This document shows, piece after piece, positions 1-7,000 of a DNA stretch of 8,590 bases (position 1 is its first letter; each line of letters starts with the position of its first letter). The DNA lies in the NCBI GenBank assembly GCA_023253615.1, contig JALRFZ010000195.1:1-8590 (forward strand). The letters are read 5' to 3'. The translations under genes and the position numbers were made by a program. This DNA is from Verrucomicrobiales bacterium. GTDB lineage: Bacteria; Verrucomicrobiota; Verrucomicrobiia; Verrucomicrobiales; DEV007. Below the pieces are notes generated by a model. The model saw only the letters and a list, made by a program, of their open reading frames with translations. It had not been told where the DNA came from and searched no databases.

Positions 1-1075
1 CCGCATCGGCGCGGCGTTTCAGCGCCCGGAGGCGGTATTGGGCTCGGAAACCCTCGACCGCGCGCGGATCGCCGCCTTTGGCAATGATGGAACGCGTCAC
101 CGGATGGAGGCTCCCGGGATGATCGCGCAGGAAGTCCTCGATCGCCGCGAAGCGCTCCGCCACCCAGGGCCCTTCATAGAGGAGCAGGGCCGCCTCAAGG
201 AAGGGTGCAAAATCGATCTCGAGCCGTCGTCCCCCGATCGCCTCGAGACGGGCGACCGCCGCGTCGAAAAGGGAGGCGGCCTCGTCGTTGCCGAAAAAGG
301 CGAGCTGGTCGGCCCTCGGCACGCCGAAGGTGAAATCATCGGGACGCCACCAGCGCGATTCGCCCGGGGCCCGCGAGTAGGGATCGCCTCCGTCAAACCC
401 GGCCGCGACCGCGAGCACCGTGGCGGCCTCGGCCGCCGTCTTGGTGAAGATCGAGATGCAGTCGAGCGAGCGACAGGCGGGCACGACGCCCTTCGTCGAG
501 AGCAGGCCGAGACTGGGCTTCAGACCGATCAGCTCGTTCAGCCCGGCCGGGATGCGGCCCGATCCCGCCGTGTCGGTGCCGAGGGAAAAACTGACGAGAT
601 CCCGCGCCACCGCCACGGCCGAGCCCGACGACGAGCCGCCGGGGAGGAAGTCCGGATGAAAGGGATTCTCCGGCGTGCCGTAGGGCGAGCGCACCCCGAC
701 GAGTCCCGTCGCGAACTGGTCGAGATTTGTTTTCCCCATCGGGATCGCCCCGGCCGCGATCAGCTTCGCGACGACGGTGGCGTCCTCGGCCGGATCGTAG
801 GCATAGTCCGGACAGGCCGCCGTCGTCGGGGTGGAGGCGAGGTCGAGGTTGTCCTTGATCGCGAAGGGGATCCCGTAGAGCGGGAGCGAATCGGGAGAAG
901 TGGCTTCGAGCACCGCGAGCACGGATTCGAGCCGGGATTCCGGCGTCAGCGTGATCCAGATCCGCGGATCCGAGGCGGCGATGCGTTCGCGCAGGATCGC
1001 GACGACCGCGCGGGGGGTGATGGCACCGCTCCGATAGGCGGTGAGAAGATCGGGGATGGCGAGAGAGGGCAACAT
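1..1075 (-). CDS. atzF: Allophanate hydrolase, amidase-signature domain (partial; C-terminal end lies outside the window)
   Basis: The reverse strand reads openly from an ATG at 1075 to the window edge, giving 358 residues and no stop. This family hydrolyses allophanate to ammonia and carbon dioxide in the cytoplasm, the second step of ATP-dependent urea breakdown and of cyanuric-acid and s-triazine use. The amidase-signature triad is visible: Lys74 in YGIPFAIKDN, cis-Ser148 in GGSSSGSAVAVA, and the nucleophile Ser172 in GTDTAGSGRIPA, with the family's usual 74- and 24-residue spacings. The stretches TTAACP, GKTNLDQFATGLVGVRSPYG, CRSLDC and GGDPYSR point to allophanate hydrolase rather than GatA or a general amidase. 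The C-terminal decarboxylation-related domain would lie beyond position 1. No Shine-Dalgarno precedes the ATG and an in-frame TTG lies ten codons upstream, so the start is not certain. It may be co-transcribed with the small gene at 1170-1415, 94 bases upstream. No urea carboxylase gene is in view. Confidence 0.9.
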   Translation of the reverse strand, partial: MLPSLAIPDLLTAYRSGAITPRAVVAILRERIAASDPRIWITLTPESRLESVLAVLEATSPDSLPLYGIPFAIKDNLDLASTPTTAACPDYAYDPAEDATVVAKLIAAGAIPMGKTNLDQFATGLVGVRSPYGTPENPFHPDFLPGGSSSGSAVAVARDLVSFSLGTDTAGSGRIPAGLNELIGLKPSLGLLSTKGVVPACRSLDCISIFTKTAAEAATVLAVAAGFDGGDPYSRAPGESRWWRPDDFTFGVPRADQLAFFGNDEAASLFDAAVARLEAIGGRRLEIDFAPFLEAALLLYEGPWVAERFAAIEDFLRDHPGSLHPVTRSIIAKGGDPRAVEGFRAQYRLRALKRRADA

Positions 1076-1088
1076 GGCGGGGCGTTCA

Positions 1089-1113
1089 GCGAGAGGGATT
1101 TGCAACCCTCCGC
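1089..1113 (-). promoter_or_regulatory. Bulged stem-loop just upstream of the allophanate hydrolase start
   Basis: An inverted repeat GAGGG / CCCTC (1093-1097 and 1106-1110) with an 8-base loop is extended by GCG / CGC after a one-base bulge. It lies 13 bases upstream of the ATG at 1075, in the 94-base gap after the small gene. Neither strand has a following T-run, so it is not a convincing intrinsic terminator. It could be a leader or mRNA-stability structure between two co-transcribed genes, or chance in GC-rich DNA. Confidence 0.2.
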
Positions 1114-1169
1114 AAGGCCCGTGCCATCCCGGCCAGGGAAGCGCTCGCGCCGATGCCCGTCCCGGTGGA

Positions 1170-1415
1170 TCAAGCCGCCAGTTCCAGCATCCCCTCACCC
1201 GCTGCGACGATGGGCACCGCTTCGTTGCGGAGGACATTCCGGAGGATCAGCGATCCGCGGCGACGGGAAAACTCCACCACTTCGCCCGATTGCCACCAGG
1301 TCACATCGTGCCGGCCGGCCGGGTCCACGACGCGCCATTCGCTGCCATCCTCGAGATGGACGATGCCATTCCACATGAAACTGAAATGCTTGCCAGGAAG
1401 TCGTTTTCTGTTCAT
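1170..1415 (-). CDS. Small hypothetical protein, 81 aa
   Basis: I do not recognise this family. From the ATG at 1415 the frame gives 81 residues, ending in a TGA at 1170-1172. The protein is soluble-looking, with a basic start (MNRKRLPGKH), several tryptophans (Trp16, Trp27, and Trp40-Trp41 in HDVTWWQSGEVVEF) and alternating hydrophobic residues that suggest a small beta-rich fold (GIVHLEDGSEWRVVD, SLILRNVL). There is no signal peptide, membrane segment or cysteine. The ATG at 1415 is preferred over the further in-frame codons up to 1544 because a good sigma-70-type promoter lies directly in front of it, which would place the transcript start at or next to the ATG. Protein-like composition and this promoter support a real gene. 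It is codirectional with the allophanate hydrolase and divergent from the synthetase at 1553. A role in DNA binding or autoregulation is possible only by inference from the promoter. Confidence 0.6.
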   Translation of the reverse strand: MNRKRLPGKHFSFMWNGIVHLEDGSEWRVVDPAGRHDVTWWQSGEVVEFSRRRGSLILRNVLRNEAVPIVAAGEGMLELAA

Positions 1416-1421
1416 GGGAAC

Positions 1422-1450
1422 ATTTTGGAACCGCTCCGGCGGTTTGTCAA
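1422..1450 (-). promoter_or_regulatory. Sigma-70-type promoter with operator-like inverted repeat, probably leaderless
   Basis: Read on the reverse strand there is a perfect -35 TTGACA (1445-1450), a 17-base spacer (1428-1444) and a -10 CAAAAT (1422-1427; four of six match TATAAT). The expected transcript start, about seven bases further on, falls at about 1415, the A of the ATG of the 81-residue gene, so the mRNA would have little or no 5' leader. The spacer contains a perfect inverted repeat (see the next entry). Confidence 0.6.
1429..1444. promoter_or_regulatory. Perfect 6+6 bp inverted repeat between -35 and -10 (candidate operator)
   Basis: AACCGC (1429-1434), four bases TCCG, then GCGGTT (1439-1444) form a perfect inverted repeat that fills 16 of the 17 spacer bases of the promoter for the 81-residue gene. 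This is the classic position for a repressor site, or for a MerR-type activator site. No regulator gene is identified in the window. Each arm is only 6 bp, so chance cannot be excluded. Confidence 0.45.
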
Positions 1451-1552
1451 CAGTTGAACAGTGTTTTTCTGAGCCCCGGTGTTCGGCAGGTCGGACCGTT
1501 TTCCCGTGAAAAGGGCTTCGAATTCGCGCAAAAAGACGCCACATTGGCCGTC

Positions 1553-3700
1553 ATGAGCCAGCGCAATCCGCTAGAACTGCATGGAGAGGCCAAGATCCCC
1601 TCGGGCGGCATCCTCGTCATCCCGAATCGACTCGCCTTCCAGGATCTTCTCCACCTGGAGAAACTCCTCACGGGCCGCAAGCTGGTCTACCTCATCGACC
1701 GCCGTCTCGACTACGATCCGCTCCTCCAGGCCCACCTCGAAAAGGAGGACACCCACGGCCTCGAGTTCACCGCCGATGAGAATTCGCTCGCGATTTTCAA
1801 GAAGGAGATCCACGAGGCGCTCGCCGAGGGCAGCGTGGTGATTTTCATCCCCGGCCAGGCCCACACCCGGCCGGGCCAGGTCCTCTCGATCCCCTCCGAG
1901 ATCCTGAAATTCCTCACCAGCGCCGGGGCCCCCATCCTGCCGCTCTTCGTCGATCATCCCGAGGATACCGCCCTCAGCACGGAGCGCCGCGACGAGATCG
2001 AGCGCATCGTCCTTTCCTTCGGCGACCCTCTCCAGCGTGAGGCGGCGAATCTCGCGAACTACACCGAGAATCTCCTCATCGCCGCGGAGACCGCCTACGC
2101 CGCGCGTCCCATCCTGAAAAGCCACCTCGCCTGGGAGATCCTCAAGGGCCTGAAGAAAAACAGCCGCTCGGCCGAGATCATCGATGGAAACGACGGCGGC
2201 CACCTCCGCTTCGACAAACTCCTCGCCGCCGCCATCGTTCTCTCCAAGGTGATCCGTCAGGAGACGCAACAGAAGCGCGTCGGCATCATCCTGCCTCCGG
2301 GCAAGGGCGGGCTCCTCGCGAATCTCGCGACCCTCCTCGCGGGCAAGGTGCCGGTGAACCTGAATTTCACCGCCGGCGAAAAGGCCATCCAATCCTGCAT
2401 CGCCCAGGCGGGGCTCGACAAATTCATCACCGCCGATCCCTTCGTGCGGAAGATGAGCAGCTTCACCTGGCCGCCCAACAAACAGCTCGTCCTCCTCGAC
2501 CGCGTCCTCCCTCCGCTGAAAACCCGCATCGGTCTCTGGCTCGTCCTTTCGAAGATCCTTTCGCCCTCGCTCCTCGCCTCGGTTCTGAAGGTCCCGAAAA
2601 AGGGCGGTGCGGAGGAGGCGGTGCTGCTGTTCACGAGCGGCAGCTCGGGCGATCCCAAGGGGGTCGTGCTCTCGCACCGCAATCTCCTCGCCAACGTGAA
2701 CCAGTTCGGCTCGCGCATCGACCTGCATGCGAGCGACAAGATCCTCGGCTGCCTGCCGCTCTTCCACAGCTTCGGCTGCACCGTCACGATGTGGTATCCG
2801 ATGATCGAGGGCGTCACCGTCGTCACCTACCCGAGCCCGCTCGAAGTCGCGAAGCTCACCGAGCTGATCGAGGAGCACTCCATCAATCTCCTCCTCGCCA
2901 CCCCGACCTTCCTCCGCGGTTACCTGCGCAAGGCGACCAAGGAACAGTTCGCCTCGCTCAAACTTGTCATCACCGGAGCCGAGAAGCTGCCGAAGAAAGT
3001 CGCCGAGGCCTTTGAAGAGCGTTTCGGCAAGCCCGTCCTCGAGGGCTACGGACTCACCGAGACCTCGCCCGTGACCAATGTGAACCTGCCCGACGCGGCG
3101 AAGCCCGCCGGCTCGCGCGGACCCGTGTTGCCGAACCACCGTTTCGGATCGGTCGGTCTTTTCATTCCCGGTGTCGCCGTCCGCATCACCGATCCCGACA
3201 CGAACGAGCCGCTCCCGCTCCATCAATCGGGCATGATCTGGCTGCGCGGGTCGAACATCTTCGAAGGTTACCTCGGCCAGCCCGAGAAGACCGCCTCCGT
3301 CATGAAAAACGGCTGGTTCAAGACCGGCGATCTCGGCCGCGTCGACGAGGACGGCTTCCTTCACATCGAGGGCCGGCTCTCGCGCTTCTCCAAGATCGGT
3401 GGCGAGATGGTACCGCACGAGACCGTCGAGGATCTCATCAACAAGGCGGTCGGCAGTGGCGACGACGTGCGCCAGATCGCCATCGTCGGTGTGCCCGACG
3501 AGGCGAAGGGCGAGGCCCTCGTCCTGCTCAGCTCGAATCCCGACATTGATCTCCAGGCCCTCCGCTCCAAGCTCACCGAGGAAGGCATCCCCGCGCTCTG
3601 GATCCCGAAAAAGATCGTCGACGTCCCCGAGATCCCCATCCTCGCTTCGGGCAAGCTGGATATCAAAGGCTGCGAAACCGCCGCGCGCGCGGCGGAGTGA
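1553..3700 (+). CDS. Aas-like fusion: degenerate PlsC acyltransferase domain plus acyl-ACP/acyl-CoA synthetase
   Basis: The protein has 715 residues, close to E. coli Aas (719), and the same order of domains. Residues about 15-185 match the lysophospholipid acyltransferase part, but the catalytic HX4D is Arg26-LAFQ-Asp31 and the FPEG block is IPGQ (99-102), so acyl transfer is doubtful. Residues about 215-710 are an adenylate-forming synthetase with all key motifs: P-loop TSGSSGDPKG (361-370), LPLFHSFG (401-408), YGLTET (499-504), TGDLG (591-595), the GRLSRFSKIGGEM hinge (607-619) and the A10 lysine Lys701 in ASGKLD. It should activate a fatty acid with ATP and load it on ACP or CoA at the cytoplasmic face of the membrane. 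The frame extends back to a TTG at 1454, but those 33 residues look non-coding. The ATG at 1553 is chosen, although no Shine-Dalgarno is visible. There is no fused MFS flippase domain and no lplT-like neighbour. The gene is divergent from the 81-residue gene. Confidence 0.88.
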   Translation: MSQRNPLELHGEAKIPSGGILVIPNRLAFQDLLHLEKLLTGRKLVYLIDRRLDYDPLLQAHLEKEDTHGLEFTADENSLAIFKKEIHEALAEGSVVIFIPGQAHTRPGQVLSIPSEILKFLTSAGAPILPLFVDHPEDTALSTERRDEIERIVLSFGDPLQREAANLANYTENLLIAAETAYAARPILKSHLAWEILKGLKKNSRSAEIIDGNDGGHLRFDKLLAAAIVLSKVIRQETQQKRVGIILPPGKGGLLANLATLLAGKVPVNLNFTAGEKAIQSCIAQAGLDKFITADPFVRKMSSFTWPPNKQLVLLDRVLPPLKTRIGLWLVLSKILSPSLLASVLKVPKKGGAEEAVLLFTSGSSGDPKGVVLSHRNLLANVNQFGSRIDLHASDKILGCLPLFHSFGCTVTMWYPMIEGVTVVTYPSPLEVAKLTELIEEHSINLLLATPTFLRGYLRKATKEQFASLKLVITGAEKLPKKVAEAFEERFGKPVLEGYGLTETSPVTNVNLPDAAKPAGSRGPVLPNHRFGSVGLFIPGVAVRITDPDTNEPLPLHQSGMIWLRGSNIFEGYLGQPEKTASVMKNGWFKTGDLGRVDEDGFLHIEGRLSRFSKIGGEMVPHETVEDLINKAVGSGDDVRQIAIVGVPDEAKGEALVLLSSNPDIDLQALRSKLTEEGIPALWIPKKIVDVPEIPILASGKLDIKGCETAARAAE

Positions 3701-3940
3701 GTAATACTAGGGATATCCTTTTATAATTCCTCGGCTCACGACCCGCAGAAGCCTCGGATCGTTGGGATACTACGGGCTCATCTGGACACGGTGATCTTCG
3801 ATCGTGGGCATTGATATCTCCGGGAGTATTGCTAATAACCTTAGAAATGAAAGAGCTCCTAAATGAATTGGTAAAGCGATCAACCCTCTTGGCGGCCGTG
3901 TCGGTGATCCGTTGTTTCCAGCCTCCGACCGCCCCATCCC
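3701..3940. other. Gene-poor intergenic region, about 50% G+C
   Basis: These 240 bases lie between the converging ends of the synthetase and the permease remnant. Counting 3721-3900 gives 89 G+C of 180 (49%), against about 70% in a sampled line of the protease. No convincing gene, tRNA or T-run terminator is seen. The palindrome GGATATCC, followed by TTTT, lies near 3710-3722 but has no loop. A weak bulged hairpin, CACG-GT-GATC / GATCGTG, spans 3787-3806. Transcripts from both sides would meet here. Confidence 0.6.
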
Positions 3941-4080
3941 TCACGACTTCTTTAACAACATGCTGATCCCCACCAGGATCATCAGTACGGCGAAGATTTT
4001 CGTGAGCTGGTCGTTACTGAGCTTCCTGCCCCAACCCGTCGCGGCGTAGGCGGCGAGGACGGCTCCGGGGGCGGTGGGCA
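3941..4080 (-). pseudogene. C-terminal remnant of a TauE/SafE (TSUP) family permease
   Basis: The reverse strand encodes about 45 residues ending in a TGA at 3941-3943. They have the typical end of a TSUP sulfite/sulfonate-type exporter: a PGAVLAAYAATGWGRKL stretch, then SNDQLTKIFA, then a last hydrophobic helix VLMILVGISMLL and a short KKS tail. Family members have about 240-300 residues and seven or more membrane helices; only the last helix and a half remain. Upstream the frame stays open but reads as an out-of-frame, arginine- and proline-rich shadow of the protease gene, so there is no start codon of its own. The protease stop codon (4087-4089) is about seven bases from where the similarity begins. 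A deletion that joined the region just past the protease stop to the interior of a permease gene on the same strand would explain this. The upstream end of the remnant is approximate. The family call rests on pattern recognition only. Confidence 0.6.
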
Positions 4081-4086
4081 GCCGAC

Positions 4087-7000
4087 CTACGGCAGGGGGA
4101 TCGCCTCGACCCGGAGGAAACGGCGGGGCACGGTGGCGGGTTCGGGGTCGCGGACGATCACGGTCTGCCAGTTCTCCTCGGGCCCGGGCACCGTCTCGAC
4201 GGTGGTGATCTCCTGCCAGGCCGTCAGATCGGATCCCGCCCAATACCGCAGGGCGACCCCGGGGGTGTTGACCGGTCGAAGAAGTCGGAGGGTGAGCCGG
4301 TCCACCGGTGGCTCCGAGCCATCCGATTCGATGGCGGCGGTGAAAGGCGGCGTGTGCGAGCCGGGATCCGTGCCGAGGGCGTATTCGAGCAAGTTCGGGA
4401 GGTCATCCGCGTCGGAGTCGGCGCCCGGGCTTGCCTCCGCCCCGGTCAGTTGATGGAAATCCGTCCAGTCCGCGAACCCCGTAAAGAGCCTTGCCTCGAT
4501 CGTGAGCACGCCACTCGCGGATCCCTGATACGAGGGATCGTTCACCACCGCTTCGACCGTGTAGCTGCCGATGGCCGAGGGCGGGTCGGGGGAGCCTTCA
4601 TAGGTCACGGTGACGGAGAGCCCCGCCGGCACGGTCTCGACCTCCACGGGTTTCGGAGCTCCGTCGAAGGTCCGGGCGAGACCGCCGAACAGGACCTCCG
4701 CCGGTGCGGGATTCACCGTGATCTGGGCGAGGCCCGAAAGACCGTCCTTCGCCGCGGCCACCCCGAAAGGCCCCCCGGCAACCGTGGCCGAGTAGACTCC
4801 TTCGGCGCTGATCGAGCCTCCGCCCCCGGCGCTCCAGAGGATCCCGCCCGGCTCACCCGGGATGGGATCGCCGAATTGGTCGAGCACCGCCGCAGTGAAG
4901 GATTGTTGCGAGCCCACCGTAAGGGTCGCGGCGGGCGGATCGACGCTGAGGGCGGAGGGCGTCGCCAGTACCTGAACGTTCACCGCACTGCCGGCGGCCA
5001 GGCCCTGGGCATCGCTCGCCGTCGCGGTGAACAGATAATCCCCCGCGCTCTCGAACCAGGCGCGCGTCGATTTGGCGGCGTTGGAGTCGTTGATCTCGAA
5101 AGAGGGAGCCTCGCCGCCGTCTTTCCGGATCCCGGTCCAGGTGTAGATCAACGAGGCTTCTCCGCCGTCGTCGTCGGCGGCGACGGAGAGGCCGACCGAG
5201 CTGCCCCGGACGATGGCGTGGACGGTGCCATCGTCGGGATCAATGAACGTTTCACTGCTGTCGGTGATGGCGGGCCCGGTGATCACGGGGGCTTGGTTGG
5301 CGAGGTCTCCTCCACCGGTCAGCGCGATGGTGTCGATCCACCAGCCGGAACTCGCGGTCGTGGCATTGGTGGCGAGGGTCCAGCGGACCCGCAGCGTTTT
5401 GCCGGAGAACTTGGCGTTGTCGGTGAAGTTCACGATGGTCTCGATGAAGCCGCTGCTGCTACCGGTCCAGGCGTTGCGGCCCGTGAACTCGCTGCGGTTG
5501 CTCTGTCGGCCGGTATTGCTGATGGTGCCGGTATAGCCATTGCTGGCAAAAACGAGGCCGGATCCGGCGCTGTCGATGCTGAACCAGGTGCCCTCGTTGA
5601 CGGAGAATTCGATCCGTCCACCGTCCTGGAGGGATTGCAGTTCGTAGCGGTGCCAGAACTTGAGCTGGAGATTGCTCGCGTTGACCGGAACGTCGATGGC
5701 CGGTCCCTGGAGATGGGTGGTGGTCTTTCCGGCCGGGGCCGTGGCGAAAGCGGAGCTTGGAGCGCTGTGGCTCAGCGTGGAGACGGTGCCCCAGGTATTG
5801 GACCCGGTGGCGGACTGGCTGGTCCAGCCGCTCAAGGTGCCGTCAAAGGCCTCGCTCCAGATCGCGCCGAGCACGGTGAAGGCATCGGTGCGCAGCGCGG
5901 TTTCGCCGCCCTTGATGGCTCGCAGGTTCCAAATCCCGACCGCGGCACCCGCGAGATTGAACTCGACGGTTGCGCGGGTCGGGCTGGTCACGGTGACGGT
6001 ATGGGCGTTGCGATCCGGTTGTCCCTCGCGCACCAGTGCCACGCTCATGCCTTCGGCGAAGCCGGTGCCGGTGATTTCAATGGTGGCCGGCCCGGGAAGC
6101 GCGGCGGCGGGCGTGACCCCTTCGATCGCCAGCGGAGGCGGAGGCGGGGCCTGGTTGGCGCTGCCGCTGACGATGAGCGAGTAGTGCTGCTGGCTGTTTG
6201 TCAGGGTGCCGCGGTGGCTGACGATGCAACGATAGACGCCGGCCGCCGGAGGGGCCGCGAGATCGACTCGCTCGATGTTGTCGGTCTGGTTGGTCCCTTT
6301 CACGGCAGGAAGAGCCATGGAGGCCTGCGTCCGGGTGCCGACGAAGGGCATCGTCCATGGGAGGTGCTCGGAGCCATCGGGGGCGACGAGGCGGAGGTCG
6401 AGGTTGTTGACGAGGCGCGGAGTGCGCAGATCGTTCGTGTTCGTCGCAGCGCCCGCCGGGTCGGTCCAGCAGAGGGTGACCCGGATGGGCGAGACCCCGT
6501 CCCAGACGAACTCATGGGTCCGGGCGGGGATGGCGGTGGTGAGCTGGTCTTCGTTCAGCCGGATCTTCAGAGGATTCGCGGCGTGGTCGCGGATCAGGTT
6601 GACGGCGGCGACTCCGTTGAGCAGTCCCCACCCGTAGCGGTAGTCCGGTCCGGCGTTCCCGAGGTCGTCGGCGGTGTGGGCCAGCAGACCCCTGACCGTG
6701 CTCGAGCGCATTCCGCCGGCGGGAAAGAGCCGGGCGTATTCCTGGAGCATCAAGGCCGCCGTGCCGGCGGCATTCGGTGAGGACATGCTGGTGCCGCTGA
6801 AGCTCCCGTATGCGGTGTTGCTGCCGCCGAGGGAGGACACAAGTTCGTCGCCATTGGCGACGAGGTCGGGCTTGATGCGGCCGTCGTCGGTTGGCCCGTT
6901 TGAACTGAACGGACTCAGAGAGGCCACCGCGTGGTCGCGCACTCCGTTGCGTACCGCATCGGTCACCGATCCGACCGTAATGAGATTTTTGGCGACCGCG

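Noticed and set aside
38..1378. Long plus-strand frame (446 codons) opposite the allophanate hydrolase
   Set aside because: It is Arg/Gly-rich low-complexity sequence with no family signature, and is explained as the antisense shadow of a GC-rich gene with a clear catalytic triad.
1454..1552. In-frame upstream extension of the Aas-like gene from a TTG
   Set aside because: The 33 residues do not resemble the start of the family and overlap the region just upstream of the divergent promoter; the ATG at 1553 gives a normal family length.
1571..3418. Long minus-strand frame (615 codons) opposite the Aas-like gene
   Set aside because: Its Glu/Asp/Arg-rich composition is the typical mirror of a GC-biased coding strand; the plus strand carries intact synthetase motifs.
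3710..3722. GGATATCC followed by TTTT as a terminator of the Aas-like gene
   Set aside because: The palindrome has no loop, so it cannot form a stable hairpin in RNA.
3663..3944. 93-codon minus-strand frame across the intergenic region
   Set aside because: The composition is not protein-like, it overlaps the end of the synthetase gene, and it has no recognisable motif.
3847..3966. 39-codon plus-strand frame starting at an ATG
   Set aside because: It has no ribosome-binding site and no family resemblance, and its end overlaps the permease remnant on the other strand.
4354..6780. Long plus-strand frame (808 codons) opposite the protease
   Set aside because: It is Gly/Arg/Val-rich with no recognisable domain, while the opposite strand encodes a complete subtilase.
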